A stretch of 64,000 bases of DNA from Bradyrhizobium sp. SZCCT0153 (GTDB taxonomy: Bacteria; Pseudomonadota; Alphaproteobacteria; Rhizobiales; Xanthobacteraceae): NCBI RefSeq assembly GCF_018129995.1, contig NZ_JAFCKS010000003.1, forward strand, positions 682,001 through 746,000. The letters run 5' to 3'. This document shows positions 27,684-37,057 of the stretch, piece after piece (position 1 is the first letter of the stretch; each line of letters begins with the position of its first letter). The position numbers and the translations under genes are program-made. The notes below the pieces were generated by a model. That model was not told the DNA's origin. It saw only the letters and a program-made list of their open reading frames with translations, and searched no databases.

Positions 27684-28736
27684 ATGACCGCTGCATCAGA
27701 CACAGCGCAGCAAGCCCAGTGGAAACGCTGGCGCGCGGTCGCCGATCTCTACCATGCCTATTTCACCGGGCTGATCCTCACCGTGGTCACGCGGCGCGGC
27801 ACGGCGGATGCCGCGGAGTTCGTGTTTCGCGTGTTCCGCCGCCAGCAGCAGGAGCGCTTCCTGCCGGGGCTGGAAAAGCTCGGGCTGAGCCATCTGCCGC
27901 CGGCGGTCGCCGCCGCGCAATATCACTACCTCTCCAACTGGATCGGCGGCGTGCATGTCGAATACATGCATGAGAGCGACCGCAAAGCCTGGATCCGCTA
28001 TCCGCCGCCGCGCTGGATCTGGAAAGGCACCGCGATCTGCGGAGTGCCTGGTGAGGTCAGCCGCGCGATGCTGCGCGGCTGGCACGCCAACAACGGCGTG
28101 GCGCTCGGCGATACCAGGCTCGGCTTCGTCTGCACCAAGCAGAGCGTCGACGGCCAGGACGGGCTCGAAGGCTACTATCATCTCTACGACCATCCGCTCG
28201 AGCTCGACCAACGCCTTGTGTTCGCCCGGCATCTCGAAGCGCCGCTGTTCGACGCGGCCACGGCGCCGGCCTTGCCGGTCGCAAGCTGGCCAAAACCGCG
28301 ACTGGAAAAGGCCTATCGCAACTACGCCATGGAATATGTCCGCACCGCCGCGCCCGTGATGGTGCAATTGTTCGGACCGGAAGATGCCGGCTATCTCCTG
28401 CACCTCACCGGCAAACTGATCGGCATGCAATATTTCGACGAGGTCGCCGCGGCGCTGGCCATGAGCCGCGGTGGCGCAGCCGAGTTCGCGTCCTTCCTCA
28501 ACGCGCTGTTCGCCGCGCAGGACGACGTGGCTGACACCAAGCAATCGGAGGGTGGCTTCGAGATCCGTCAGCAGAGCTGGAAGCTGATGGACGACGTCAC
28601 CGACTATCACCGCGCCTGCGCGAAGGTGCTGGAGGGGCTGTTCGAAGGGCTCGCCGCGGGATGCGGCCGGCACATCGGCGTGCATCTGCGCCCGACGGCA
28701 GGCGGACGACCGCCGCTGGCCTGGACGATCAGCTAA
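27684..28736 (+). CDS. Conserved-looking protein of unknown function
   Basis: A 350-residue soluble protein with no signal peptide or membrane segment. It is rich in aromatic residues (YHAYFTG, YHYLSNWIGG, YYHLYDHPLEL), and conserved-looking blocks include PPPRWIWKGTAICGVPGE. I do not recognise the family. Codon use and a good upstream site (GGGAGCGCAC then ATG) support a real gene. It precedes a MATE exporter on the same strand, 166 bases away. Confidence 0.75.
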   Translation: MTAASDTAQQAQWKRWRAVADLYHAYFTGLILTVVTRRGTADAAEFVFRVFRRQQQERFLPGLEKLGLSHLPPAVAAAQYHYLSNWIGGVHVEYMHESDRKAWIRYPPPRWIWKGTAICGVPGEVSRAMLRGWHANNGVALGDTRLGFVCTKQSVDGQDGLEGYYHLYDHPLELDQRLVFARHLEAPLFDAATAPALPVASWPKPRLEKAYRNYAMEYVRTAAPVMVQLFGPEDAGYLLHLTGKLIGMQYFDEVAAALAMSRGGAAEFASFLNALFAAQDDVADTKQSEGGFEIRQQSWKLMDDVTDYHRACAKVLEGLFEGLAAGCGRHIGVHLRPTAGGRPPLAWTIS

Positions 28737-28902
28737 TTCCACCATTTGAAATGCGCTGCCGCAGGGCACGCCTGCACAAGGCGCAGGAGGAATCGGCAAT
28801 TGCCGTGGTAACAAGCCTCTTGCCGCGCGCCCTGCGCGCACAAATCATTGGCACACCAAGTGATTGCTGCGCCGCAAATGGCGCTTCCGCCCGGGAGACG
28901 AT

Positions 28903-30348
28903 ATGTCAGACATCGCCGAAATCCCGGTCGATGAACAGGAGCGCCCGCTGCCGCCGCCTCCGCCGCCGGTGAAGAGCGCGCTGACGGACGGGCCGATCCT
29001 GCGCACGCTGCTTGGGCTTGCCTGGCCGAACGTCGTCGCATTGTCGGCCGGCACCTGTACCGTGATCGCGGAGACCTCCTATATCGGCCGGCTCGGCGTC
29101 GAGGCATTGGCCGCGATGGCGCTGGTGTTTCCAACCGTGATCCTGACCATGACGATGTCCGGCGGCGCCATGGGCGGCGCGGTGGCTTCCGCGATCGCGC
29201 GAGCGCTCGGTGCCGGCGATCGCGAACGTGCAGGCACGCTCGCCGCGCATGCGCTCCTGATCGGCATCACCTTCGGCCTCGTCTTCATGCTGGGCATGCT
29301 GATCTACGGGCCCAAAGTGCTCGAGATGCTCGGCGGCCGCGGCGATGTGCTGACGCATGCGATCGCCTATACCCAGGTGTTTTTCGGTGGCGCCGTGCTG
29401 CCCTGGCTGCTCAACACCATGGCCGGCGTGCTGCGCGGCACCGGCAACATGAAGCTTCCGTCGTTCCTGATTCTCAATTCGGCGGCCTGGCAGATCGTGC
29501 TCGGCGGCACGCTGGGTCTGGGACTCGGACCGGTGCCGCAGTTCGGCATGCGCGGCGTCGCGGCCGGCGCGCTGATCGCCTATTGCATGAACATCGCCAT
29601 CATGGGCTGGTACCTGTTCTCGGGCCGTGCCCGCGTCGTCCCGAAACTGCGCGGCCTGCGCATCCAATGGGCGATGTTCTTCGACATCCTGAAGGTCGGC
29701 GCCATCGCCTGCTTCTCGCCGCTGCAATCGGTGCTGACGATCTCGATCTTCACCCACATGCTGGCGAAGTTCGGCACCGCGATCCTCGCCGGCTACGGCA
29801 TCGGCGCGCGGCTGGAATTTTTGCTGACCTCGATCGCGTTCTCGTTCGGCATCGCCTCGGTGCCGATGGTCGGCATGGCGATCGGCGCCGGCCGCACCGC
29901 ACGCGCCCGCCGCATCGCCTGGATCGCGGGCGCGAGCGCCTTCGTCGCCGTCGGTGCGCCGGCGTGCCTGGTCGCGCTGTTCCCCGATCTCTGGGTCAAC
30001 ATCTTCACCGACAGCGCCACCGTGCGCGCCACCAGCCATCAATATCTGTCGACGGTGGCGCCGTTCTACGCCTTCATCGGGCTGGCCTCGACCATGTATT
30101 TCTCGTCGCAAGGCGCGGCCAAGGTCATCGGTCCCGTGCTGGCGCAGACCGTGCGGCTGATCTACATCGCGGCGGTCGGCTGGTGGCTGTCGACGCATGA
30201 TGCCACCGCGCAAAGCTTCTTCTGGCTGGCGGCGAGTTCGATGGTCGTGCTCGGCCTGCTCTCGTGCTCCAGCGTGGTGCTGACGCGCTGGGGACCGCGC
30301 GAGACGAAGCCTGCGATCAGGCCTGCGCTTTCGGCCGCGGCTGACTAG
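28903..30348 (+). CDS. MATE-family multidrug/toxin efflux protein
   Basis: A 481-residue integral membrane protein with about 12 hydrophobic segments in two similar halves. The first half has GLAWPNVVALSAGT and FPTVILTMTMSGGAMGGAVASAIARALGAG, typical of MatE domains. It would export cationic drugs or metabolites using a proton or sodium gradient. The N-terminal 25 residues are acidic and proline-rich. Start at 28903 follows GGGAGA; an earlier in-frame start at 28864 is less likely. Confidence 0.9.
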   Translation: MSDIAEIPVDEQERPLPPPPPPVKSALTDGPILRTLLGLAWPNVVALSAGTCTVIAETSYIGRLGVEALAAMALVFPTVILTMTMSGGAMGGAVASAIARALGAGDRERAGTLAAHALLIGITFGLVFMLGMLIYGPKVLEMLGGRGDVLTHAIAYTQVFFGGAVLPWLLNTMAGVLRGTGNMKLPSFLILNSAAWQIVLGGTLGLGLGPVPQFGMRGVAAGALIAYCMNIAIMGWYLFSGRARVVPKLRGLRIQWAMFFDILKVGAIACFSPLQSVLTISIFTHMLAKFGTAILAGYGIGARLEFLLTSIAFSFGIASVPMVGMAIGAGRTARARRIAWIAGASAFVAVGAPACLVALFPDLWVNIFTDSATVRATSHQYLSTVAPFYAFIGLASTMYFSSQGAAKVIGPVLAQTVRLIYIAAVGWWLSTHDATAQSFFWLAASSMVVLGLLSCSSVVLTRWGPRETKPAIRPALSAAAD

Positions 30349-30509
30349 GGCGCACGTGCCTCGGGCGCGCTTGCCGGATTTTTGTTTCCGAATATTTCCA
30401 ATCATGGCTTGGCAATACCGGGTAACCGGAATGGCTCTTCGTCAAAGGCTCCGCGCCAGCTCCTGAGGACACCGTCACCGCGCGTTCACCAGAAGCACGG
30501 AAAGCCATC

Positions 30510-31217
30510 ATGACCTCGATTTCGGCGCTCTCCTCTCACCACCACCACACATCACCATTGCAGCGGCTGCAAGATGAGCTGCAGGCGGAAGCCGGCTCCG
30601 GCACAATTAATTCGGCCGATCAGCCGGCGCTGTCGCCCGCGCTCGGCGACATCGATTCCGCCCTGCAATCGAGCAGTGCGAGCGATCAATCCAGCGGCGG
30701 CACATCGTCGCCTGAGGCTTTCAAGTCGAAGATCGACGGCCTCATCCAGCAGGAAGTTTCGGCCGGCAAGCTGACCGACCAGCAGGCCACCGAGCTGCAA
30801 GGTATCTTCAAGGCGGCGCTCTCCCATGGGCCGGGCGGGACAGGTGGGCCCGGTGGAGCAGGTGGCCCGCCGCCCGATGGTCCCGCTCGCGCCAGCGGCA
30901 CGGATAATTCATCCAGCGGCAATTCGGCGTTGGACCTGCTTCAGCAATTCCTCGATTCGCTCAAAAGCCTGCTCGCGGATTCGACCTCGTCCAGCGGCAC
31001 GGAATCGAGTGACACGACGAGAGCGGGCGGCTCGTCTTCGCCCAACGCCACGGACAGTTCGACGAGCGGCGATTCGGCGACGGACCTGCTCGAGCAATTT
31101 CTCCAGTCCCTGAAGAACTCGCTCGCGGATTCGACCTACAGCGCGGTGCGTTCAGGCGACCAGACGAACGCAAGCGACTCGTCGATTTCCGGCGTCCTCA
31201 TCGACGATCGGATTTGA
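30510..31217 (+). CDS. Ser/Gly-rich low-complexity protein with two LLxxFLxSLK repeats
   Basis: A 235-residue protein, unrecognised. It starts MTSISALSSHHHH. A possible EF-hand-like or helical segment (AFKSKIDGLIQQEVSAGKLT) is followed by a GPGGTGGPGG linker. Two near-identical helices, DLLQQFLDSLKSLLADST and DLLEQFLQSLKNSLADST, are then each set in Ser/Thr-rich spacers. No signal peptide is seen. The composition suggests a secreted or surface-exposed protein, but no function can be assigned. Confidence 0.7.
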   Translation: MTSISALSSHHHHTSPLQRLQDELQAEAGSGTINSADQPALSPALGDIDSALQSSSASDQSSGGTSSPEAFKSKIDGLIQQEVSAGKLTDQQATELQGIFKAALSHGPGGTGGPGGAGGPPPDGPARASGTDNSSSGNSALDLLQQFLDSLKSLLADSTSSSGTESSDTTRAGGSSSPNATDSSTSGDSATDLLEQFLQSLKNSLADSTYSAVRSGDQTNASDSSISGVLIDDRI

Positions 31218-31253
31218 TATCGGCGTCGCTTGCGTCCAGTCCGCCGGCGCGCC

Positions 31254-31736
31254 TCAGCGATGCTTGTGGCGGCGATGGCCGCCACCGCCGCCGACATTGG
31301 CCAGCCGCATCAATTGCGGGATCATCGCCATCATGTCGCCGCCGCCGGCGCCGCCGAGCATGCCCATGATATCGCCGCCGCCCATGCCGCCGAGCCCGGT
31401 CGGCATATAGCCGCCTCCGCCCATCGCGGTGTAGCCGCCATAATTGGGTGCGCCAAAGCCGCCGCCAAAGCCGCCACCTGTCATGCCGCCGATTCCGCCG
31501 CCGTCATTCTCCATCATGCGGCTCATCATCGGGCCCATGGTCTGCATCATAATGGCAAAGCGGCGCTTGCCCATCTTCGCCTTCATCATCTCCAGCATCG
31601 GGGCCATCTGGGTCATCATGTCCTCGCCGCCGGCACCGCCGCCGCCGAGGAACTGCGCCTTTGCCGGCGCGCTCGAAATCGAGAACATCAGCAGCACGGC
31701 GGCCGCCTGGCAGATCACCTTGTCCGCACCTCTCAT
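31254..31736 (-). CDS. Exported Gly/Met-rich protein
   Basis: A 160-residue product with a signal peptide (MRGADKVICQAAAVLL to APAKAQF). The mature part has a Met-rich helix region (MMTQMAPMLEMMKAKMG and MMQTMGPMMSRMME), long glycine-rich runs, and a basic His/Arg tail (GGGHRRHKHR). The start at 31736 has an AGGAG site and begins the signal peptide. Met and His richness could bind copper, but this is only a guess. Confidence 0.72.
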   Translation of the reverse strand: MRGADKVICQAAAVLLMFSISSAPAKAQFLGGGGAGGEDMMTQMAPMLEMMKAKMGKRRFAIMMQTMGPMMSRMMENDGGGIGGMTGGGFGGGFGAPNYGGYTAMGGGGYMPTGLGGMGGGDIMGMLGGAGGGDMMAMIPQLMRLANVGGGGGHRRHKHR

Positions 31737-31836
31737 GGCCTGCTCCTCGCGTGCGCGGCGCCGCCGGGAGAGCGGAGCCAACCGGACGCACGCCGCCATG
31801 GTTACGGCCGAGGAGAGGGAAGCTCTGTGAGAAAGA

Positions 31837-32232
31837 TCACGCAGGCGGAAACGCCCGGTGGATCGCAGCGACGGCGTCCCTGGTTTGCCCCTGAACATAG
31901 GGCGCAAGCTCATTGGGTAGCATGTCGATGATCCAGAGCAGACGGCAGGCCTTGTCGCCCTCGGCGATCACCTGCACCGAGGCGCTGTAGTGCTTCAGCC
32001 GTTCGTTGTCGATCGCATAGACAAGCCGTTGCCGAGCATCGTCACAGTCGACCAGCACCTCGCGCGCCACCGATCCATTGGCGAAAGTGACTATGCGGGC
32101 ATCGCCGTCGAGCGTGCAGGCCGTGACGAAGCCCGGCGCCAGCCGCTGATGCAACGCGCCGAAATCGCGGACGGCGTCCCAGACTTTGTCAGCGGAGGCG
32201 TTCAGGGGAACGTCGTTATAGACGGAGGTCAT
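31837..32232 (-). CDS. SRPBCC / polyketide-cyclase-like protein
   Basis: A 131-residue START/Bet v1-like fold protein: VPLNASADKVWDAVRDFGALHQRLAPG at the start and a final amphipathic helix. The ligand is unknown. Its first 34 bases of coding sequence reappear at the right edge of the window (63967-64000) as part of the inverted repeat. Confidence 0.8.
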   Translation of the reverse strand: MTSVYNDVPLNASADKVWDAVRDFGALHQRLAPGFVTACTLDGDARIVTFANGSVAREVLVDCDDARQRLVYAIDNERLKHYSASVQVIAEGDKACRLLWIIDMLPNELAPYVQGQTRDAVAAIHRAFPPA

Positions 32233-32273
32233 GAAAGGTGTCCTTGATCATGTTGGGTAGTCGCTACAAACGC

Positions 32274-32361
32274 CGTCATTGCGAGTTCCGCGAAGCAATC
32301 CAGAGATGTTGCCGCAGAGACAGTCAGGATTGCTTCGTCACAAGAGTTCCTCGCAATGACG
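32274..32361. repeat. Palindromic repeat (CGTCATTGCGAG type), left arm copy
   Basis: It begins CGTCATTGCGAGTTCCGCG and ends with the complementary TCGCAATGACG, with inner arms around GCGAAGCAATCC / GGATTGCTTCG. It lies between the SRPBCC and VOC genes. The same element is at 63838-63925. Confidence 0.75.
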
Positions 32362-32379
32362 AGAGCTAGTGGCCAAAGC

Positions 32380-32739
32380 TCACACACAAACCGCCTCGAC
32401 GTTGTTACCGTCAGGATCGATCAGGAAAGCCGCATAGTAAGTCGGGCTGTAATCCTTGCGCGGGCCGGCGCCGCCATTGTCGCGGCCGCCGCTCTTCAGG
32501 CCTGCGCTGTGGAACGATTTGACCGCATCGTGGTCCTTGGCGCGGAAGGCGATATGCGTGCCATCCGCCTTGCGGCCCTTGTTCAGATGCAGCCAGAGCG
32601 CCGGCTCGCCCTTCGGTCCGAAGCCGGCATAGCCGTCGCCGCTCGAGCACAGGACATGACCGAGCGGGGCCAGCACCGCGGTGTAGAAGCGCGTGGCGGC
32701 GTCGAGGTCGGCAACGCGCAGTCCGATGTGGTCGTACAT
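32380..32739 (-). CDS. VOC-superfamily (glyoxalase-like) protein, left copy
   Basis: A 119-residue single-domain protein starting MYDHIGLRVADLDAATRFY and ending YAAFLIDPDGNNVEAVCV, both hallmarks of the vicinal-oxygen-chelate fold. The metal ligand positions (His4 and the Glu of NVEAV) are present. Substrate unknown. The start at 32739 is preferred because GGAG lies upstream and the conserved domain begins there. An identical copy is at 63460-63819. Confidence 0.88.
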   Translation of the reverse strand: MYDHIGLRVADLDAATRFYTAVLAPLGHVLCSSGDGYAGFGPKGEPALWLHLNKGRKADGTHIAFRAKDHDAVKSFHSAGLKSGGRDNGGAGPRKDYSPTYYAAFLIDPDGNNVEAVCV

Positions 32740-32795
32740 GGTCGTCTCCATTTCCAAAGCGCGCCGCAATCGGCGCGCGCCGGAGACGAACCTAG

Positions 32796-33635
32796 TCAGT
32801 TGAGGGCGAGCTGCTCTTGGAGAATCTTGCGCTTCCCCTTCGAGGCCTGCCGGAACTTGGTCGGCGATACGCCGGCGGCGCGGTGGAAGGTGCGGACGAA
32901 GTTGGAGAGGTCGCCGAAGCCGACGTCATAGGCGATGTCGGTGACCGCGATATCGTCGTCGGCGAGCAGACGCGCCGCATGCCGCAGCCGCGAGCGCACC
33001 AGATATTGATGCGGCGTGACGCCGAGCACGCTCGAGAACAGCCGCAGGAAATGAAACGGGCTGAGGCCCGCCTGCCGCGCCGCCTGTTCGAGATCGACCT
33101 CGGCATGCGAGTTGGAGTCGATCCACAGCGCAGCTTCCACGGCGCGGCGGCGGTCGCGCGCGGTCGGCGTGGTCGGCTTGCGCGGCCTGCCCGAGACGAC
33201 ATCGACGAACCGGCCGGCAAGGATCTGCCCGACCTCGTCGAGGCTCAGGTCGCTGTTGCCATCTGCCGCCGTCTGGGCGAGCTCGCCCAGCACCATCAGC
33301 TCGGGCAGCGGCGGCGTCGCACCGACCTGCCAGACCTCGCGCCGTCCGCCGAGGGCGTCGACCAGATCCTCACCGAGGAAGAACGACAGGCAGACGTCGC
33401 CGCTGACATGCTCATGCGTGCAGGTGTATTCCTCGCCGGGCGCGCCGACCAGCATCGAGCCCGCCACCAGCTCGAAGAACCCGGCGCGGCAATGGCAGCC
33501 AAAGCTGCCGGCTCGGACATAGGCGATGGAGTGGCCGGTGCGGCACTCGGCAAACGGGCTGTCGTCCGGCCCCGCATCGCAGCGAAACTCGGAGACCGTC
33601 ATCGAGCGCGTGGTCAGCAGCGTGGTTGCGTCCAT
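32796..33635 (-). CDS. AraC-family transcriptional regulator, left copy
   Basis: A 279-residue regulator. The N-terminal cupin-like sensor is unusually cysteine-rich (CDAG, ECR, CHCR, CTHEH, CLSF). The C-terminal double helix-turn-helix has [20 protein letters not shown] and the typical [19 protein letters not shown]. It may regulate the neighbouring VOC gene or itself. An identical copy is at 62564-63403. Confidence 0.9.
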   Translation of the reverse strand: MDATTLLTTRSMTVSEFRCDAGPDDSPFAECRTGHSIAYVRAGSFGCHCRAGFFELVAGSMLVGAPGEEYTCTHEHVSGDVCLSFFLGEDLVDALGGRREVWQVGATPPLPELMVLGELAQTAADGNSDLSLDEVGQILAGRFVDVVSGRPRKPTTPTARDRRRAVEAALWIDSNSHAEVDLEQAARQAGLSPFHFLRLFSSVLGVTPHQYLVRSRLRHAARLLADDDIAVTDIAYDVGFGDLSNFVRTFHRAAGVSPTKFRQASKGKRKILQEQLALN

Positions 33636-33730
33636 GCCACCTATCTAGGCATGATCCGGACAAGTGTGTAGCGGTTGTCCGACAAGATCATGCCCAAAAA
33701 ACAAAGCTGAGGTGCGATTGCGATCGCGCC

Positions 33731-34312
33731 TTAGCTGGGCCTCGGCGGGGCAACGGGCAGCAGCACGTCGAACAGCGTCTTGCTGGCGATCGGATGGGCG
33801 CCCTCCAGCGAGAGCAGCCGCCGCTTGGAGATCACCCCGCCGTAAGGCGAGAGCCGGTCGGCGTAATTGCCGGCCTCCAGCACCCGGTGGCAGGGCACGA
33901 TCAGCATGTAGGGATTCTTGGAGATCGCCTGCGCCACCGAATGCGCGGCGCCGGAGGCGCCCAGCGCCCTGGCGATCTCGTGATAGGTGCGGGTCTCCCC
34001 GCGCGGGATGGTGCAGGTGTGCTCGTAGACCCGGCGGTTGAAGCCGGGCACGCCACCGGCATCCAGGCTGACCTCGGAGAAATCGGGATCGCCGCCTTGC
34101 AGCAGGCCTGCGATCCCCTCGATCGCGAGCTCGACGTTCTCGGAAGGCCGCTGCTCGCGCGCCTCGGGATGGACCTGGAAAATCCGGCGGCGGGTGTCGA
34201 TCTCCCGCGCCTCCGGCAATTGCACGGCGACGATTCCGGTGCTGCTCCAGATGATGCCGCAGCGCCCTATGGCCGTGTCGAATATCGCGTAGCCACGCCC
34301 CACCATGCACAC
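33731..34312 (-). CDS. ogt: Methylated-DNA-[protein]-cysteine S-methyltransferase, left copy
   Basis: A 193-residue suicide DNA-repair protein removing alkyl groups from O6-alkylguanine. The acceptor is Cys141 in PCHRV (140-144). FNRRVYEHTCTIPRGETRTYHEIARALG is the DNA-binding helix region of the family. The start is GTG at 34312, with an in-frame ATG two codons on. An identical copy is at 61887-62468. Confidence 0.92.
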   Translation of the reverse strand: MCMVGRGYAIFDTAIGRCGIIWSSTGIVAVQLPEAREIDTRRRIFQVHPEAREQRPSENVELAIEGIAGLLQGGDPDFSEVSLDAGGVPGFNRRVYEHTCTIPRGETRTYHEIARALGASGAAHSVAQAISKNPYMLIVPCHRVLEAGNYADRLSPYGGVISKRRLLSLEGAHPIASKTLFDVLLPVAPPRPS

Positions 34313-34478
34313 GCCCCACTCAGTGCACGTCTCTCCCCAGACACATGATCATAACACCGCCACAATCCGGCGCACCTGGAATCTTGCCAGGACGTTAAGA
34401 AGCGTCGGGCCAGTAGCGCCAAAGCGCTTGGCTGGCGGCGCCGTCTCGGCTAATCAGAGGGGCGCAAGCTGCGCATCC

Positions 34479-34552
34479 GCGGGCGTAGTTCAATGGTAGA
34501 ACGGCAGCTTCCCAAGCTGCATACGAGGGTTCGATTCCCTTCGCCCGCTCCA
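34479..34552 (+). tRNA. tRNA-Gly (anticodon CCC), left copy
   Basis: The acceptor stem GCGGGCG pairs with CGCCCGC. The anticodon stem GCAGC/GCTGC encloses TTCCCAA, giving anticodon CCC; the T-arm AGGGTTCGATTCCCT is intact, and UCCA ends the gene. It is 74 bases including CCA. Its 3' end points at the ISL3 element and the accessory region. Confidence 0.95.
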
Positions 34553-34917
34553 ACTTGAAAAACTTAGCTAAACCAAAGATTTCTGTACTGTTCTAACGCG
34601 CTCGTCCCTGTCCCGCACAGATACCCCGTACAACGGTGATACAAATCCCGACTGCCGCGGGCTTTTTACATCGATCATCTGAGCAGGCGTCCTACCAATC
34701 GGCAGGCGGCCTCACGCAGTGCTGGATACGAACTTGAGGACTCCCGGCGCGCGCCTACGCGATTGTTCAAGGAATCGTAGCGGGCGCTCCTTATTTCGCT
34801 CGGTTGGCGCGAGCGCATGGCGAGAGAACCAGCTGAAGATGAATTCCCCCATTATCATCCGCGACGCATTCCCGTTTCAAATCCCAGATGATGAGAATCC
34901 ACCTCTTAAGAACAGAT
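34553..34917. other. Non-coding stretch between tRNA-Gly and ISL3 element
   Basis: No protein-like frame, no integrase remnant and no copy of the tRNA 3' end is visible. The same sequence is present inverted at 61282-61646. Confidence 0.5.
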
Positions 34918-36612
34918 TGTCATTCGGCCTGCAATATTGGCTCTGACGCAATTTTGGTGCAACTCCGATTATTCTGCGCCGATCAATCTGGCTTGAAGCA
35001 GATCGATTTTCCCGCGACCGTACATTTGACGTCTGACGAGCTTGAGGCGCGTGATCTGACCCTCAGTCTGTCCGTTGGACCAGGGCAAAGTAATTGCTGC
35101 TCGAACCGCTGCTTCATCTTTCGCGACGCCGCTGGCGAACGAGGCGACGAGACTGGCGCGGGCGCGCTCGATCCATGGCATGAGGCCCGCCTCGGTCTTG
35201 CGCCGGATCATCAGGTGAAATTCGGCGATGATCTCGCGTGCCTCGATCAGGGCTGGTACGCCGGCTTCGATCGCCGCGACCGTGACGGTCTCCGCTTTCG
35301 TGAGCAGGTCCCGACCGATGGTCATGAGGCGCGCAATCGTTCTGGCCGACGGAATCCGCTGAAGGTTTTTTGCGTCGGCCTTTTCGGCCCTTCGTCTGCG
35401 GGTCGCCCACTCGCTGACGACGCGGAGCGAGCCGCGGAAGCCACGCGCCGTTAAGCGGCGCCAAAGTTCGGCCCCATTGCGACAGCCAGCAGCCCACTGA
35501 TCGTCCAGCCATGGCAAATGCAGATCCAAAGAACTTTGTCGGGTCCGGAAGACGTCGGTGCGTTCGCCGCGGATCACCTGCCGTACCAGCTTCCTGCTAT
35601 GGCCAGTCTGGCGCACGATCTGCTTGATGGGTATGCCGCTCTTCGACAGAGCCAGGATGGCTTCATTGGCCTCCTCGCGGCGCAGATAGCCCTCATACTG
35701 GAGGCGCTCGGCGGCTGTTAGCAGCTTGGGATCAATTGTGGTCGCGCCGATGACGATGCGAATCTGGCGCATCGATTTGCGGACGGCGTCAAGGAAGGCC
35801 CGACTGGCGTTCTCCATCAGATGCCAGCGGTCGGCGACCTGCACCGCGTGGGGCAAGGCTTTGGCCGCCGCTTCGCCATATCCGCCGCCACGATCGCGGG
35901 CGACGATCGCGATCGTGCGATGCCCAGCGAGCCAGGCTTGGGCGGTCGCGGGCTCACGATCCGGCAGCAGGGTGACTACCCGGCGCCTTTCCAGGTTGCA
36001 GATGATGCTGGCGTATCGGTGATTGCGACGCCAGGCCCAATCATCGATGCCGATAACCTTGAGCGGGTCAGCCGGCGGACGGTGACGGCGTCGGACCACG
36101 CGCAGAAGCGTGTCGTTGCTCACGGGCAACATCAGCCGTTTTGCGAGGCCTGCTGCCGGCCGGCCGCCAAGCGCCAGACCAAGGTGATGGACGATAGAGT
36201 CCAGCCTCGCCGTGCGTCGCGCTGATGGAGCCAATATCCCGTCGGAGAAACGCTCAGTGAAGATCTGGCGTCCGCACAGGACGGCCTCGCAGCGGAAGCG
36301 GCGGGCGATCACCAGGAGCTCAACGACCCGCCCGGAAAGCGGCAGATCGGTCACGCGGCGTCGATACCGGCTATGGATACGCCGCGAAACTGTCCCACAC
36401 GATGGACACAAGCCGAAACTTCCGGATGGCCGGACAGTGATGACGGCCTTATCACCCTCGTAGCACGCACTCTCTACAACAAACCCAGGCGGCACCAGAC
36501 TGGAGCGGTGGAGTGCTTGCTGCATGGCGCTGATTCTCCCCAATCAAAGCGCCAGACATCCTCCGAACTGCATCAAAAGTGAGTCAGAGCCAATATTGCA
36601 GGCCGAATGACA
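34918..36612 (-). mobile_element. ISL3-family insertion sequence, left copy
   Basis: A 1695-base element with terminal inverted repeats that start TGTCATTCGGCCTGCAATAT and agree over about 30 bases before diverging. One ISL3-type transposase fills it. The 8-base flanks (GAACAGAT outside, ATCCGCCT inside) do not match, so the target duplication expected for the family is absent. Confidence 0.93.
34969..36543 (-). CDS. ISL3-family transposase, left copy
   Basis: A 524-residue transposase. An N-terminal zinc finger is suggested by CPSCG with upstream cysteines. The catalytic domain has IDDWAWRRNHRYASIICNLE, VADRWHLMENASRAF and, near the C-terminus, the acidic residue in LPWSNGQTEGQITRLK followed by LVRRQMYGR. 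A start at the sixth codon further in (MQQALHRS) is also possible. The frame is intact, and the copy at 59656 gives the same protein. Confidence 0.93.
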   Translation of the reverse strand: MGRISAMQQALHRSSLVPPGFVVESACYEGDKAVITVRPSGSFGLCPSCGTVSRRIHSRYRRRVTDLPLSGRVVELLVIARRFRCEAVLCGRQIFTERFSDGILAPSARRTARLDSIVHHLGLALGGRPAAGLAKRLMLPVSNDTLLRVVRRRHRPPADPLKVIGIDDWAWRRNHRYASIICNLERRRVVTLLPDREPATAQAWLAGHRTIAIVARDRGGGYGEAAAKALPHAVQVADRWHLMENASRAFLDAVRKSMRQIRIVIGATTIDPKLLTAAERLQYEGYLRREEANEAILALSKSGIPIKQIVRQTGHSRKLVRQVIRGERTDVFRTRQSSLDLHLPWLDDQWAAGCRNGAELWRRLTARGFRGSLRVVSEWATRRRRAEKADAKNLQRIPSARTIARLMTIGRDLLTKAETVTVAAIEAGVPALIEAREIIAEFHLMIRRKTEAGLMPWIERARASLVASFASGVAKDEAAVRAAITLPWSNGQTEGQITRLKLVRRQMYGRGKIDLLQARLIGAE

Positions 36613-36751
36613 ATCCGCCTCGGCTAGGCTCCGAACACGAACCGCAGGACAGCCACGACCGTCGCGGAAATGAGAGCCGAAATCGCGAGCAGCGTCCAAT
36701 TTGGCCTCGTGCTTCCCCGGGCCACGCGCGCTGCGAGCGCCTTCACGGCCG

Positions 36752-36961
36752 TCAACATTCGTCTCGAGGAAGCCGCTGCAGATAGGCTATCCCGAAGCCA
36801 GCGGGTTCTTCGGTATCGCTCTCTCGCGCCTCCGACCTCCTGCGGAGGTGGCGCTCCAGCAGGCAGCGCCGGGTGTCGTGCTCATCGACCTCGGGGTGCC
36901 GCGCCCGGTACACCGTCCAGGCGGTCTCCGTGGCGTTCTTCAAGACGACTTCGTCGACCAT
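36752..36961 (-). CDS. Small conserved protein, unknown function
   Basis: A 69-residue soluble acidic/basic protein starting MVDEVVLKNATETAWTVYRA and containing RHPEVDEHDTRRCLLERHL. It reads like a recurrent small protein of Bradyrhizobium, by recall. An in-frame start 13 codons earlier exists but is less likely. The first 140 bases inside the island (36613-36751) hold nothing I recognise. Confidence 0.65.
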   Translation of the reverse strand: MVDEVVLKNATETAWTVYRARHPEVDEHDTRRCLLERHLRRRSEARESDTEEPAGFGIAYLQRLPRDEC

Positions 36962-37057
36962 ACTTACTCTCTCTCTGGAGACCGACCCAGTCGCTGCCAA
37001 CTCAAGGCACTCTGGAAAGTTTCCGGTTTTTCCCGGGAGTAGACGAAGGGAGGAGAG

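Larger units (their letters stand above)
32199..36612. repeat. Left arm of a large inverted repeat (at least 4.4 kb)
   Basis: Every position x here matches 96199 minus x on the other strand in 59587-64000. All genes in the two arms give identical protein sequences and the stretches I compared base by base show no mismatch. The inner end is exactly the ISL3 terminal repeat; the outer end lies at or beyond the limit set by the right window edge. Confidence 0.95.

Noticed and set aside
28906..30405. 499-codon minus-strand frame over the MATE gene
   Set aside because: No motifs; the plus strand has 12 regular hydrophobic segments.
34719..34946. Small ORF between tRNA-Gly and the ISL3 element
   Set aside because: It runs into the IS terminus, has no ribosome site and no recognisable similarity.
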